Shown in pieces: positions 47,923 through 58,282 of a DNA stretch of 64,000 bases. Source of the DNA: Staphylococcus nepalensis. GTDB taxonomy: Bacteria; Bacillota; Bacilli; Staphylococcales; Staphylococcaceae. Under the pieces are notes generated by a model. That model saw nothing but the letters and a program-made list of their open reading frames with translations. It was not told the origin of the DNA and searched no databases. Location of the stretch: NCBI RefSeq assembly GCF_014635045.1, contig NZ_BMCF01000001.1:372001-436000 (forward strand). The letters are read 5' to 3'. The position numbers were made by a program, and so were the translations under genes. The first letter of the stretch is position 1. Each line of letters starts with the position of its first letter.

Positions 47923-48673
47923 TTGTTACACCACCTAAGGCAGTTTGCATATGAATAATATTTTTATAAAACGCTTGGTTGCTATCTTCTCCTTGATAAA
48001 TTTCGGAATGAATATCACCATCTTTTAACATAATGACACGATTGGAATAGCTCGCTGCTACAGGATCATGTGTCACCATAACAATTGTGGCATTGATACT
48101 TTCATTTAAATCTTCTAGACGATTTAATAAATCTTGTGCACTTTTAGAATCTAATGCGCCTGTAGGTTCATCTGCAAATATAATGGCTGGTTTATGTACT
48201 GAAGCGCGTGCCGCTGCAGTACGTTGCTGTTGCCCTCCAGATATTTCAGTCGGATATTTATGACCTAATTCGCTAATACCTAATGCTTTCGTTACTTCAT
48301 CATAATTCTGTTCTTTTTCTTGTTTAGATAGCTTTTGAATGGATAATGGAAGCATAATGTTTTCTTTAACTGTTAATGTATTCAGTACACTATAGTTTTG
48401 AAAAATAAAACCTATCTCTCGTTTACGAAAATCTGCTAATGCTTTATTACTCATTTTATTAATTTCATGGCCATTAATTTCTACAGTACCACTTGTAATA
48501 TAATCAATAGAGCTAATAACATTCAGTAATGTCGTTTTCCCTGACCCAGATGGTCCCATAATTGTTACGAATTCACCTTTTTCGATTGTGAAATCTATCC
48601 CTTTTAGTACTTCTTGTTTTCTATGTTTGTTTCCATAATTTTTAGTTAATCCTTCTACTTTTAAAATGGACAT
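47912..48673 (-). CDS. ABC transporter ATPase, VraD/VraF (BceA) type
   Basis: This 253-residue ATPase has Walker [10 protein letters not shown], signature SGGQQQR and Walker [13 protein letters not shown], with the H-loop in [11 protein letters not shown]. It pairs with the permease behind it. The length and family match VraD/VraF/BceA. The start is the ATG at 48673, 9 bases after AAAGGAG; upstream in-frame starts lack a site. It is divergent from the SulP carrier. Likely role: antimicrobial peptide detoxification or sensing. Confidence 0.9.
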   Translation of the reverse strand: MSILKVEGLTKNYGNKHRKQEVLKGIDFTIEKGEFVTIMGPSGSGKTTLLNVISSIDYITSGTVEINGHEINKMSNKALADFRKREIGFIFQNYSVLNTLTVKENIMLPLSIQKLSKQEKEQNYDEVTKALGISELGHKYPTEISGGQQQRTAAARASVHKPAIIFADEPTGALDSKSAQDLLNRLEDLNESINATIVMVTHDPVAASYSNRVIMLKDGDIHSEIYQGEDSNQAFYKNIIHMQTALGGVTNEF

Positions 48674-48906
48674 GTTTGACACTCCTTTAATTACTGAACT
48701 TTTATTTATATTGCTATCATAACGTATCGACTTTATACTTTCGTTTGATTGTGCTAACAAATATAGCTTTTCAAATGACAAAACTGTCACATTTTATTTA
48801 GCAATAAATTATATTTTTAAAAATTTTTTAGTATAAAGTGCTATAAACTTTTACTATGCTATGTGCTATACTATTACAATTGACTTTTAATAAAGGAGCA
48901 CAGATT

Positions 48907-50358
48907 ATGTTAAATAAATTAAAAAGAGAATGGCTCACTGCTCCAGGAACAAATATATTAGCAGGTATCGTTGTAGCACTTGCGTTAATTCCTGAAGCAA
49001 TTTCATTCTCTATTATTGCAGGTGTAGATCCGATGGTCGGTCTATACGCATCGTTTATCATCGCTGTCGTCATTTCATTCGTTGGCGGCAGACCCGCAAT
49101 GATATCAGCTGCTACTGGCGCTGTTGCTTTAGTAATTGTGCCATTAGTCCGAGATCATGGCGTCCAATATTTACTGGCTGCAACCATTTTAATGGGTGTA
49201 ATTCAAATTATCTTTGGTTTGTTAAAGGTAGGCAGATTAATGAAATTCATTCCAAATTCTGTAATGATTGGGTTTGTGAACGCATTAGCTATAATGATAT
49301 TTATGACACAACTTAAACATATCTTTGGTATTTCATTACCCACATACTTATTTGTAATTATCACGCTATTAATTATTTATTTATTGCCACGTGTTTTCAA
49401 TCGTATACCTGCACCCTTGATTGCTATTGTCTTACTAACTATTACATATTTAGTTACTGGTGCAGATGTTAAAACGGTTGGAGATTTAGGGGAAATTAAA
49501 AAAAGCTTACCGCAATTGTTAATCCCTGACGTACCATTTAATATGGAGACTTTTAAAATTATATTTCCTTATTCTATATCAATGGCAATTGTAGGTCTTG
49601 TAGAAAGTTTATTAACTTCACGTATCGTCGATCAAGCGACTGATAGTTATAGTAACAAAAATCAAGAAGCTCGTGGACAAGGTATAGCAAACTTTATTAC
49701 AGGCTTTTTCGGTGCAATGGGTGGTTGTGCTATGATTGGTCAGTCGGTTATTAATGTGCGTTCTGGTGCAACCACACGACTTTCCACATTCACAGCAGGT
49801 GTGTTTTTAATCATCTTGATTATGGTCTTTGGTGATTGGGTTGTCCAAATTCCAATGCCAATTCTAGCTGGTATCATGGTGATGGTCTCTGTAGGTACAT
49901 TTAATTGGGGTTCATTTAAATTTATACAAAAAGCCCCGCGTTCTGATGCATTTGTGATGATTTTAACGGTGGTTATCGTTTTATTTACAAGTAATTTAGC
50001 GCTCGGCGTCATTGTAGGTGTTATCGTCAGTGCATTATGTTTTGCTACAAAGATATCAAATGTCTCTGTTCAATATGAAGCCCGTAATCATCACATCTAT
50101 TATAAAATTGAAGGACAAATTTTCTTTGTGTCTATCGACTCCTTAATGAGCCAATTAGATTTAGAATTACGAGATAAAACGATTTATCTCGATTTTAGCC
50201 AAGCGCATTTATGGGACGATTCAGCTGTCAATGCAGTAGATACTTTAATAGAAAATTATAAAAAGAAAAATAATATTATCTATGTACAGCACCTTAATAA
50301 AGATAGTCGTAAAATCGTTTCCGAACTCAGCAAGGTCAATCAACAACATCTAATATAA
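48907..50358 (+). CDS. SulP-family anion transporter with STAS domain
   Basis: This 483-residue carrier has 10-14 spans and a C-terminal STAS domain (residues about 390-480, [25 protein letters not shown]). [26 protein letters not shown] is the SulP signature. Family members move sulfate, bicarbonate or dicarboxylates with sodium or protons. AAAGGAG lies 9 bases before ATG at 48907. The gene ends 175 bases before copA. The substrate is unknown. Confidence 0.9.
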   Translation: MLNKLKREWLTAPGTNILAGIVVALALIPEAISFSIIAGVDPMVGLYASFIIAVVISFVGGRPAMISAATGAVALVIVPLVRDHGVQYLLAATILMGVIQIIFGLLKVGRLMKFIPNSVMIGFVNALAIMIFMTQLKHIFGISLPTYLFVIITLLIIYLLPRVFNRIPAPLIAIVLLTITYLVTGADVKTVGDLGEIKKSLPQLLIPDVPFNMETFKIIFPYSISMAIVGLVESLLTSRIVDQATDSYSNKNQEARGQGIANFITGFFGAMGGCAMIGQSVINVRSGATTRLSTFTAGVFLIILIMVFGDWVVQIPMPILAGIMVMVSVGTFNWGSFKFIQKAPRSDAFVMILTVVIVLFTSNLALGVIVGVIVSALCFATKISNVSVQYEARNHHIYYKIEGQIFFVSIDSLMSQLDLELRDKTIYLDFSQAHLWDDSAVNAVDTLIENYKKKNNIIYVQHLNKDSRKIVSELSKVNQQHLI

Positions 50359-50435
50359 GCTTGGTTTAAATCCTAAGCTAGCATCGTTTGTTATATACAT
50401 TCTGGTGTTAGCTTATTTTATTTTGAACAAACACG

Positions 50436-50464
50436 TTGACTTTTATACCTATAGGGGGTATATT
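50436..50464 (+). promoter_or_regulatory. copA promoter with CsoR operator
   Basis: TTGACT and TATATT are spaced by 17 bases. The spacer holds ATACCTATAGGGGGTAT (50445-50461), the copper-responsive CsoR palindrome known from staphylococcal and listerial cop genes. CsoR would block RNA polymerase until Cu(I) binds it. No csoR gene is in this window. Confidence 0.85.
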
Positions 50465-50532
50465 AAATTTAACAAATGGCTTAGATTTAATCATGCTATA
50501 TATATTTATCGTAAAAGGAGGTAATCACTGTA

Positions 50533-52917
50533 ATGGATAATAAGAAAAAAACGACATTAGGTATAACGGGTATGACTTGTACTGCGTGTGCAAATCGTAT
50601 CGAAAAGAATTTAAATAAAATGGATGGCGTAGAAGCAAACGTCAATGTGACAACAGAAAAAGCAACCGTTGCATATAATACTGATACTACTTCCATAGAA
50701 TCATTAACTCAAAAAATCAAAGACACTGGTTACGATGTAGTATCAGAAAAGACTGAATTGGATGTTATTGGTATGACTTGTGCTGCATGTTCAAATAGGA
50801 TTGAGAAAGTACTCAATCGAACTGATGGTGTTGAACAAGCTAATGTCAATCTGACAACTGAAAATGCAACAATTGCTTATAACCCTGAAGCGACTTCTAT
50901 TGATGATCTCATCAAAAAAATACAAAATATCGGCTACGATGCACAACCTAAAAAAGAAGCTTCAGCCAAACATTCACAAAAAGAACAAGAATTAAAAGGA
51001 AAACGGAATAAATTAATTATTTCAGCTATTCTCTCCCTACCTTTACTGTTAACGATGTTTGTCCACTTATTCGGACTACCATTACCAGGACTTTTAATGA
51101 ATCCATGGTTTCAATTCATATTAGCTACGCCTGTTCAATTTATCATTGGTTGGCAATTCTACGTAGGCGCTTATAAAAACCTGAGAAATGGGTCAGCTAA
51201 TATGGATGTATTAGTTGCATTAGGTACTAGCGCTGCATTCTTTTACAGTATTTACGAAATGGCAAAATGGTTAGCTACTTCAAACTATACGCCACATTTA
51301 TATTTTGAAACTAGTGCAGTATTAATAACACTTATCTTATTTGGTAAATATTTAGAAAGCCGTGCTAAAACGCAAACCACGAATGCTTTAAGTGAGTTAT
51401 TAAGTTTACAAGCTAAGGAAGCTCGTGTAATCAGAAACGGCGAGGAACGTATGGTCCCTTTAAGTGAAGTTATTGTTGGAGATCATATACAAGTTAAACC
51501 AGGAGAAAAAATTCCAGTTGATGGACAAATTATCAAAGGCATGACTGCGATTGATGAATCTATGTTAACTGGCGAATCTATACCGATTGAAAAAACATTA
51601 AATGACAATGTGATAGGCTCAACTATGAATAAAAATGGTTCTATTACAATAGAAGCAACTAAAGTAGGCAAAGATACAGCGCTATCTTCAATTATCAAAG
51701 TAGTAGAAGAAGCACAAGGTTCAAAAGCGCCTATTCAACGTTTAGCTGATATTATCTCTGGTTATTTTGTACCTATTGTTGTCGGTATCGCTATTCTCAC
51801 GTTTATTATTTGGATTGCTTTTGTACAATCTGGTCAATTTGAACCTGCACTTGTAGCCGCAATTGCTGTATTAGTTATAGCTTGTCCGTGTGCCTTAGGG
51901 CTTGCAACACCTACTTCAATTATGGTTGGTACTGGTAAAGCTGCTGAAAATGGTATTTTATTTAAAGGCGGCGAACATATAGAGCGTACACATCAAATAG
52001 ATACAGTTGTCCTAGATAAAACCGGCACCATCACAAACGGTAAACCAATTGTGACTGACTTTGACGGTGACGATGAAACGTTACAACTATTAGCAAGTGC
52101 TGAAAAAGATTCAGAACATCCATTAGCTGAAGCAATTGTTAATTATGCAAATAATAAAGATGTTAATCTATTAGATGCCGAATCTTTTGAAGCTATACCT
52201 GGCCACGGTGTCAAAGCAACAATCAATAAAAAAGATATATTGATTGGAACACGTAAATTAATGACAGATTATCACATTGATGTAACAATGTCTGAAGATA
52301 ACTTAATGAATTATGAATACGAAGGCAAAACTGCTATGTTAATTTCAATCAATCAAACATTGCGAGGTGTTGTAGCTGTAGCTGACACGGTCAAAGATTC
52401 TGCCAATGAAGCGATAAAACAATTACATGAATTAGGTATTTCAGTTACGATGCTTACAGGCGATAATGAACGAACAGCGCAAGCCATCGCTAAACAAGTT
52501 GGGATTGATTCAGTTATTTCTGAAGTATTGCCTGAACAAAAAGCTTCAAAAATTACATCACTTCAAGATGAAAATAAGGTTGTTGCAATGATTGGTGATG
52601 GGGTTAACGATGCTCCAGCCCTAGTTCAAGCTGATATAGGCATTGCTATTGGTACTGGTACTGAAGTAGCTATAGAAGCAGCGGATGTTACAATATTAGG
52701 CGGAGAGTTACTATTAATACCGAAAGCAATCAAAGCGAGTAAATCAACTATAAGTAACATTAGACAAAATTTATTTTGGGCTTTCGGTTATAACGTCGCA
52801 GGTATTCCTATTGCAGCTTTAGGTTTACTTGCACCATGGGTAGCTGGTGCCGCTATGGCTTTAAGTTCAGTGAGCGTTGTAACAAATTCACTCAGATTAA
52901 AACGAATGAGATTATAA
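50533..52917 (+). CDS. copA: Copper-exporting P1B-type ATPase CopA
   Basis: This 794-residue ATPase exports Cu(I). Two N-terminal metal-binding domains carry GMTCTAC and [17 protein letters not shown] is the membrane CPC site, TGES the actuator loop, DKTGTITNG the phosphorylated aspartate, EHPLAEA the HP motif and GDGVNDAPA the hinge. Eight membrane spans are expected. GGAGG precedes ATG by 10 bases. copZ follows 54 bases later, so the two form an operon under the CsoR promoter. The length is close to S. aureus CopA (802). Confidence 0.96.
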   Translation: MDNKKKTTLGITGMTCTACANRIEKNLNKMDGVEANVNVTTEKATVAYNTDTTSIESLTQKIKDTGYDVVSEKTELDVIGMTCAACSNRIEKVLNRTDGVEQANVNLTTENATIAYNPEATSIDDLIKKIQNIGYDAQPKKEASAKHSQKEQELKGKRNKLIISAILSLPLLLTMFVHLFGLPLPGLLMNPWFQFILATPVQFIIGWQFYVGAYKNLRNGSANMDVLVALGTSAAFFYSIYEMAKWLATSNYTPHLYFETSAVLITLILFGKYLESRAKTQTTNALSELLSLQAKEARVIRNGEERMVPLSEVIVGDHIQVKPGEKIPVDGQIIKGMTAIDESMLTGESIPIEKTLNDNVIGSTMNKNGSITIEATKVGKDTALSSIIKVVEEAQGSKAPIQRLADIISGYFVPIVVGIAILTFIIWIAFVQSGQFEPALVAAIAVLVIACPCALGLATPTSIMVGTGKAAENGILFKGGEHIERTHQIDTVVLDKTGTITNGKPIVTDFDGDDETLQLLASAEKDSEHPLAEAIVNYANNKDVNLLDAESFEAIPGHGVKATINKKDILIGTRKLMTDYHIDVTMSEDNLMNYEYEGKTAMLISINQTLRGVVAVADTVKDSANEAIKQLHELGISVTMLTGDNERTAQAIAKQVGIDSVISEVLPEQKASKITSLQDENKVVAMIGDGVNDAPALVQADIGIAIGTGTEVAIEAADVTILGGELLLIPKAIKASKSTISNIRQNLFWAFGYNVAGIPIAALGLLAPWVAGAAMALSSVSVVTNSLRLKRMRL

Positions 52918-52971
52918 TCAAACTTTGTGATAATAACTATATAATACCTTTAATTTAAGGAGGTGATTCAT

Positions 52972-53178
52972 ATGACAACAGAAACAATTAAAGTTGAGGG
53001 CATGAGCTGCGATCATTGTAAACATGCAGTAGAATCTGCACTTACAAACCTAGACGGTGTATCAACAGCTGATGTAAATCTTGATGGCGGAAATGTTAAA
53101 GTCGATTATGATGATAATAAAGTTTCCATGACAAACATGAAAGAGGCAATCGAAGACCAAGGTTACGACGCTAAATAA
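52972..53178 (+). CDS. copZ: Copper chaperone CopZ
   Basis: This 68-residue heavy-metal-associated domain carries GMSCDHC, the Cu(I)-binding MxCxxC site, and delivers copper to CopA. The length equals S. aureus CopZ. AAGGAGG lies 8 bases before ATG at 52972; a GTG three codons upstream overlaps the ribosome binding site. It ends the cop operon at a strong terminator. Confidence 0.95.
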   Translation: MTTETIKVEGMSCDHCKHAVESALTNLDGVSTADVNLDGGNVKVDYDDNKVSMTNMKEAIEDQGYDAK

Positions 53179-53204
53179 AAATTATATTTCTATCTGAAAA
53201 TAAT

Positions 53205-53264
53205 GAGAGGGAGCGAGACAGAAATCACAATTTCTAAGATGATTTCATTGTCCCGCTCCCTCTT
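53205..53264 (+). terminator. cop operon terminator, GGGAGCGRGACA-type hairpin
   Basis: GAGGGAGCGAGACAGAAATCA pairs with TGATTTCATTGTCCCGCTCCCTC. It is the clearest copy of the window's intergenic hairpin family. Confidence 0.85.
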
Positions 53265-53368
53265 CGTTGATTAGAAGAGTGGTGTACAAAAGCGGAAATC
53301 CATATATAAGTGTGATTAACTCAAAAGAAAGTTTACAAGAGCTAAAGTACTTGCGCCCACTTCATATT

Positions 53369-54367
53369 TTAATTCACACGAAACTTACTATCACCTGTTT
53401 TTATTACTTCTAATGTTGCATCCAACGCATCGACAATTAAATTTTCAACCGCAGCATCCGTATAGAAAGCAATATGCGGCGATATAATTACATCTTGTCT
53501 TTCAATCAATTTAATTAATAATTCATCATCTAACTGCGTATGGCGTTGATCACTTGGAAACAAACCTTTTTCACCTTCATAAGTATCCAATGCAGCACCT
53601 TTTAGCTTCCCACTATTTAATGCATCTACAAGAGCTTGTGTATCAACGATTATACCACGTGCACAATTGACGAACACAGCACCTGTTTTCATTTGAGCAA
53701 ATAAATCTGCATCAAATAAATATGTATTGTCCTCTGTTGCAGGAATATGCACTGTGACAATATCTGCGTCTTTGATAGCTTCATTTATACTTTCTTTGTA
53801 TGTTAAATAAGTCTCGCATGATGATTGAGGTTCAATATCATAAGCCAATACTTCTGAACCAAAACCCTCTGCAAAGATCTTTCCAACAATAGACCCAATT
53901 CGCCCCGTGCCTATTATTGCGATTTTCAAATCTTTAATAGAGCGTGACATAATACTCGGTTGCCACCTAAAATCATATTGTGCAGTTTTATTTTGAATAT
54001 CATTAAAATTCCTGATTAAGTTCAATGCTTGTGACACAGTATATTCTGCTATAGAATGTGGAGAATATGAAGGTACATTTGTTATAACTAATCCATATTG
54101 ATTGGCTAGCTCGAGATCATAGCTATCATATCCAGCGCTTCTCTGTGCAATTTGTTGTATACCATAATCATGTAATTTCTTATAAACTACTTCATCTAAT
54201 TCAATTTGTTGCGACAATGACAGCCCATCAAACCCTTTCACACGATCTACTGTTTCTGCTGACAACAAATCGCTATCTAAATCTACTTCAACTTGATTGC
54301 TTTCTGCCCAATTTTTAATAAAGGGTATATCTTCTTCTCTAACACCAAATAGTTTAATACTCGTCAT
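53369..54367 (-). CDS. ddh: D-2-hydroxyacid dehydrogenase (D-lactate dehydrogenase-like)
   Basis: This 332-residue NAD enzyme resembles S. aureus Ddh (330 residues). IGTGRIGSIVG is the Rossmann loop. The catalytic arginine lies in VNCARGIIVDT, glutamate in DTYEGEKGLF and histidine in ISPHIAFYTD. It reduces 2-oxo acids to D-2-hydroxy acids (for pyruvate, D-lactate). It lies 22 bases behind an aminotransferase in the same S-box-controlled operon, so its true substrate may be a methionine-related 2-oxo acid. The start at 54367 matches the family N-terminus MTxIKLFGxR. Confidence 0.85.
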   Translation of the reverse strand: MTSIKLFGVREEDIPFIKNWAESNQVEVDLDSDLLSAETVDRVKGFDGLSLSQQIELDEVVYKKLHDYGIQQIAQRSAGYDSYDLELANQYGLVITNVPSYSPHSIAEYTVSQALNLIRNFNDIQNKTAQYDFRWQPSIMSRSIKDLKIAIIGTGRIGSIVGKIFAEGFGSEVLAYDIEPQSSCETYLTYKESINEAIKDADIVTVHIPATEDNTYLFDADLFAQMKTGAVFVNCARGIIVDTQALVDALNSGKLKGAALDTYEGEKGLFPSDQRHTQLDDELLIKLIERQDVIISPHIAFYTDAAVENLIVDALDATLEVIKTGDSKFRVN

Positions 54368-54389
54368 AAATTGTTCCACTCTCACTTTC

Positions 54390-55547
54390 TTATTTATAAA
54401 GATGTTTTAAAGATTGAAGTCGCTCTGCCGCTTCCATTAACCTCTCGTCATCCACTGCTAATGAAATACGCACATAACCTCGCCCATGTTCGCCAAATGG
54501 TATACCAGGCGCAACTAAAATAGACTTTTCTTTTAATAAATAAGCCTCAAAACGTTCACTATCATAATTTTCAGGCGTTTTTAGCCATAAAAATATACCA
54601 CCTTGCATCGGTTCAAATGGGATACCCGCTTCAATTAATTTAGCTGTAAATTTATCTCTACGCGCTTTAAAAATTTCATTTTGATACACTAAAAAATCGT
54701 CATAATGATTTAAAGCAAATGTTGCTGCGTCTTGTAATGCACCAAACATACCTGCATGCGTATGTGTTTGATATTTTTTCAACGCTTGGATTATATCTTT
54801 ATTTCCTACTGCAAAACCAACCCTGAAACCTGACATATTATATCCCTTAGACAAAGAGAAGACCTCTACTGCTAAATCTTTAGCACCTTCTGATTGTAAA
54901 ATGCTAGGATTTTTATGATCAAAACCAAATGCACTATAAGCAAAATCATGAACAATCTTAGTTTTAGTTCCTTTAAATTGTGCAATTGCTTCATCAAATA
55001 CATCTTTAGTAGCAACAGAGCCTGTTGGATTATTAGGATAAGTTAAGTAAACTAGGCGCGTATTTAATAAAACATCTTTATCTACGTTATGCCACTGTGG
55101 TAAATAATAAGGAGGCGTTAACACCAGCGGCTGCGGTTGTGCACCTGCTAATTGTACGCCTGCCAAATAATCTGTATAACCCGGATCAGGCAGGAGCACA
55201 TTTTCATCTGGATTAACTATACAGGTAGGTAAAGCAACTAACCCATTTTTTGTACCATAAAGTATACAAACTTCATCTTCCTTATCTAGTTCAACACCAA
55301 ACTGTCTTTGATAAAAATCAACAATGGCTTGTTTAAATGTTTCTTTGCCATGAAATGCTACATATTTTTGATTTTCTGGTTTTCGGATTGCTTCTGCAAA
55401 ACAATCAAGGATACCTTTGGGCGTTTCACCATCAGGAATACCTACAGCCATATTAATCAATGGTAAAGGGCCATGTTCTATTGTACGTCCCATTGTTTTT
55501 CCAAAGTAGCTATCTGGAATTTGTGCTAATCGATCTGACATTACCAT
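54390..55547 (-). CDS. Class I aminotransferase, S-box controlled
   Basis: This 385-residue PLP aminotransferase of fold type I has YPNNPTGS, the PLP-lysine motif SLSKGYNMSGFRVGF (lysine near residue 235) and the substrate arginine region RGYVRISLAV. It sits behind a SAM-I riboswitch, so it should be switched off when S-adenosylmethionine is plentiful. That suggests a role in methionine synthesis or salvage, such as the transamination of 4-methylthio-2-oxobutanoate. S. aureus has a homologue next to ddh and near isaA. GGAGGG lies 7 bases before ATG. Confidence 0.88.
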   Translation of the reverse strand: MVMSDRLAQIPDSYFGKTMGRTIEHGPLPLINMAVGIPDGETPKGILDCFAEAIRKPENQKYVAFHGKETFKQAIVDFYQRQFGVELDKEDEVCILYGTKNGLVALPTCIVNPDENVLLPDPGYTDYLAGVQLAGAQPQPLVLTPPYYLPQWHNVDKDVLLNTRLVYLTYPNNPTGSVATKDVFDEAIAQFKGTKTKIVHDFAYSAFGFDHKNPSILQSEGAKDLAVEVFSLSKGYNMSGFRVGFAVGNKDIIQALKKYQTHTHAGMFGALQDAATFALNHYDDFLVYQNEIFKARRDKFTAKLIEAGIPFEPMQGGIFLWLKTPENYDSERFEAYLLKEKSILVAPGIPFGEHGRGYVRISLAVDDERLMEAAERLQSLKHLYK

Positions 55548-55567
55548 TAAAAAGCCCTCCTAAAATA

Positions 55568-55716
55568 AAAAACTATATGCCCCATTAAGTGGCATATAGT
55601 TTTACATGACACTTATCTTTCAAGCATTTCACTTGTTGAAAGTAGCACAGTACTCATAATGATAAGTCTGTTGCTGAAGTTTCTACGGGTCAACCCCCTC
55701 CACCTCTCTGGATAAG
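55568..55716 (-). promoter_or_regulatory. SAM-I (S-box) riboswitch with terminator
   Basis: Read on minus, CTTATCCAGAGAGGTGGAGG is the S-box 5' hallmark, followed by GAAACTTCAGCAAC and the closing GATAAG of helix P1 (aptamer 55612-55716). A stem, AAAACTATATGCC...GGCATATAGTTTT, with a T-run (55567-55604) is the terminator just before the ribosome binding site. S-boxes stop transcription when SAM binds. Confidence 0.93.
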
Positions 55717-55798
55717 TTAATTTGTAATTAATTTACATTAATTTTATCAGAATATTCTAACATGTCAATTAGCATTCACCTCTTTTATTAAGATAAAA

Positions 55799-55828
55799 AA
55801 GAGAGCAACTCATTTGAGTCACTCTCTT
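55799..55828 (-). terminator. Terminator of IsaA-like gene
   Basis: AAGAGAG(C)AACTCA-TT-TGAGT(C)ACTCTCTT stem followed by TTTTTT on minus. Confidence 0.85.
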
Positions 55829-55865
55829 ATATATCACCAAACTATCGAGTTCAGTGCTGTAGATT

Positions 55866-56606
55866 TTACCACCAACCGTGGCTTGCACGGAAAGCAAGGG
55901 CAGCTTCTTCAGAACCATAACGTTGTTTTGCATAGTTAAGCATACCTTTAGTTTGATCAGCTACTGAACCAGTTCCCCATGATTCTTTAGTTTGACCTAA
56001 GCCTCTGTACCCAGCTGGGTTGACCGCATTCGGGTTACCGCTTGATTCAGGCATTACGATTGAATTCCACATAGCTTCTGAACCACCAGCAGCTAAGAAT
56101 TGAGCTTTTACTGATCCACCAGTTGAAGCAGCTGATGTTTGCGCTACGTTATAAGCTTTTGTTGCTACGCTTGTTTGCGTAGTTCTCACGTTTGTAGATG
56201 CTGAAGCTTTTGGTGCTGCTACTGTTACTGGAGTAGCATATGATTGTTGTGAACGTACTTCACTTGCTGATTTTTCATTTGTATTTACACTTACTTCTGA
56301 GCTTACATCTTGTGTAGTGTTAGATGATGAAGCTTGTGTACCTGCTGCATGGTATCCCCATGACCACGTGTTACCGTCTGATGTAAAAGTAAATTCATTG
56401 CCATCTAATACGAAATTATAGTTATAGGCACCAGCATGTAACGGTTGTTGATCTAATTCAGCTGAACCGTTTAATGCTAACTCAGCTAAATGTGCTTTGT
56501 CGATGTTTTGTTCTGAAGCATGTGCTTGATTGTTGTCAGATGTTGCTGCGTAACCTGTTACGCCTAATGCTACTGCTAATGATGAAGCTAAAATTGTTTT
56601 TTTCAT
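55866..56606 (-). CDS. IsaA/SceD-type lytic transglycosylase
   Basis: This 246-residue secreted wall hydrolase has a signal peptide (MKKTILASSLAVALGVTGYAA..., cleavage near HAS-EQN) nearly identical to S. aureus IsaA. The middle (residues 90-155) is low-complexity and rich in Ser, Thr, Ala and Gln. The C-terminal lysozyme-like domain has MPESSGNPNAVN with the catalytic glutamate and ends in SHGWW. IsaA and SceD cleave peptidoglycan between MurNAc and GlcNAc. Upstream lie two WalR-type boxes. The C-terminal domain differs enough from IsaA that it may be a separate family member. Confidence 0.82.
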   Translation of the reverse strand: MKKTILASSLAVALGVTGYAATSDNNQAHASEQNIDKAHLAELALNGSAELDQQPLHAGAYNYNFVLDGNEFTFTSDGNTWSWGYHAAGTQASSSNTTQDVSSEVSVNTNEKSASEVRSQQSYATPVTVAAPKASASTNVRTTQTSVATKAYNVAQTSAASTGGSVKAQFLAAGGSEAMWNSIVMPESSGNPNAVNPAGYRGLGQTKESWGTGSVADQTKGMLNYAKQRYGSEEAALAFRASHGWW

Positions 56607-56744
56607 AGTAAAATAAATCCTCCAAATTTAAAATCTAATAAAATATATTTTTGATAGTTTTGTTGTCGTATTTGCTAAAATCTTTTAATATTTATGTCTT
56701 AATTTTTTACCATAGCTAATATATCATATAAATTTATCAATCGT

Positions 56745-56761
56745 ATTACACTTATATAACA
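56745..56761 (-). promoter_or_regulatory. WalR-type box upstream of IsaA-like gene
   Basis: On minus, TGTTAT-ATAAG-TGTAAT fits the WalR consensus TGTWAH-N5-TGTWAH completely, about 140 bases before the start codon. WalKR is known to switch on isaA and other wall hydrolases. Confidence 0.6.
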
Positions 56762-56933
56762 AAACTTTACAAAAATCATATTGCTTTGTAACATTGAAAT
56801 ATTTTTGATTTATTTAGCGTAATACTTAAGAAAGTCTTTCTGAATCAGTTATATATCCATACTGTTATAGAAGGTCTTAAAATATAAAAAGCATTATAAT
56901 TTCTATTATCTGAAAAATTACAAACCACACTGT

Positions 56934-56950
56934 TGTTACATCATTGTAAT
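56934..56950 (+). promoter_or_regulatory. Second WalR-type box
   Basis: On plus, TGTTAC-ATCAT-TGTAAT also fits TGTWAH-N5-TGTWAH exactly, 330 bases before the IsaA-like start and in the opposite orientation. Confidence 0.45.
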
Positions 56951-57014
56951 ACGTATTTTCTATATATTTTTTATATTTTAGGGCAATACTTGCAATTTTT
57001 TTTGTTAAAAAAAT

Positions 57015-57042
57015 AAAAAGACCTCTGATTTGAGGCCTTTTT
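57015..57042 (-). terminator. Terminator of second PTS IIC gene
   Basis: AAAAAGACCTC-TGATTT-GAGGCCTTTTT stem with T-run TTTTTATTTTTTT on minus, 85 bases behind the gene. Confidence 0.85.
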
Positions 57043-57126
57043 ACATTTCTTATGATACCAATAATTATATGTATACGATTAAATATTACAAAAACTTATT
57101 TCTTAACTCAGGTTTAGTCATCTGAT

Positions 57127-58170
57127 TTACGCTAAAAATTTAAATATATCTTGGTGATATAACTTCAATACCCTCATATAAAATACATTAATTAAATAAC
57201 CAATGATAAAAGGCACTACAAAGAACGCTATAAATACGATTACTAAATTCAGTAGTAATGAAGCTTCTATATGTCTAAATGCACTAATCGGCCCTACTAA
57301 ACCGATGATACCAAAGCCTGCTGACTCTTTTGTACCAGCAATACCTAACAAAGCTCCAAAAAATCCTGTTATTAACGCGTTAGTAAATATAGGTAGTAAA
57401 ATGATGGGGTGGCGTACCATATTCGGAATCATCATTTTAACGCCACCTAAAAATATCGTAAGCGGCACACCAGATCTATTTACTTTCAATGTTCCAGCAA
57501 CAAGGACGCCTTCACATGCAACGATACCTAACGAAGCAGAGCCTGCAGCTAAGCCACTTATCCCAATAGCTAAAGCTGTTGCCACAGTAGAAATTGGCGA
57601 AATAATTAGAAAGCTGAAGACAAGCGCAATCAGCATTGACATCAATATGGGTTGTAATTCTGTAAATGTATTGACTAGGTTACCTATACCAGTAGTAATC
57701 ATTTGTACATATGGAAGTATCGTTATACCTATTAAACCTGAAATAACACCTACTATCGTAGGTAAAATAATCAATGTTAAACTTCCAAAACGTTCGCCTA
57801 TAACCAATATAAAAAATACTGCAATCGCAGCAGTAATCATTGTGTTAATTAAATCACCTACACCAGCAAGCATCCAAACACCATTTTTAAATTGTGCTAC
57901 ACCACTTCCCACAAAAGCAGCACTCGCGACTACGGCTGTCGCTAATGGCGTTAAACTAAATCGCATTGCAATTAATGCGCCAACCAATAATGGCACGGTA
58001 AATTGAATACCTAACACGACTTGAAGTAATGTTTCAAAAATATCATGTTTTGGTGCTAAAAACTTAAATAATTCTCCTAAAATAGCATTAGGTATAAGAC
58101 CAGCAACAATAGCAATTGCTACTCCTGATAATACGTTATTTATAAATTGTTTTGGGCTTACTTTTATCAT
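57127..58170 (-). CDS. Orphan PTS_EIIC_2-type membrane protein (second)
   Basis: This 347-residue membrane protein has about ten spans and fits the PTS_EIIC_2 (PF13303) family. GSGVAQFKNGVWMLAGVGDLINT and SLGIVACEGVLVAGTLKVNRSGVPLTIFLGGVKMMIPNMVRHP are typical segments. It has no IIA or IIB partner nearby. The start was moved 16 codons inward to ATG at 58170, 7 bases after AGGAGG. It shares a general fold with the copy at 38974 but the two are clearly diverged. The substrate is unknown. Confidence 0.75.
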   Translation of the reverse strand: MIKVSPKQFINNVLSGVAIAIVAGLIPNAILGELFKFLAPKHDIFETLLQVVLGIQFTVPLLVGALIAMRFSLTPLATAVVASAAFVGSGVAQFKNGVWMLAGVGDLINTMITAAIAVFFILVIGERFGSLTLIILPTIVGVISGLIGITILPYVQMITTGIGNLVNTFTELQPILMSMLIALVFSFLIISPISTVATALAIGISGLAAGSASLGIVACEGVLVAGTLKVNRSGVPLTIFLGGVKMMIPNMVRHPIILLPIFTNALITGFFGALLGIAGTKESAGFGIIGLVGPISAFRHIEASLLLNLVIVFIAFFVVPFIIGYLINVFYMRVLKLYHQDIFKFLA

Positions 58171-58282
58171 AGTAGCGCCTCCTAAGATGTGATAACTAAA
58201 AATATAACATATTATCATAATTTTCAGAATATTTATTTTTAATTTAATGTACTTTTATTTCAAATGGTTGTTATAAAAAAGC

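Noticed and set aside
56745-56776. Third WalR-like half-site pair (TGTAAA with TGTTAT)
   Set aside because: The spacing is 4, not 5, so it fails the consensus.
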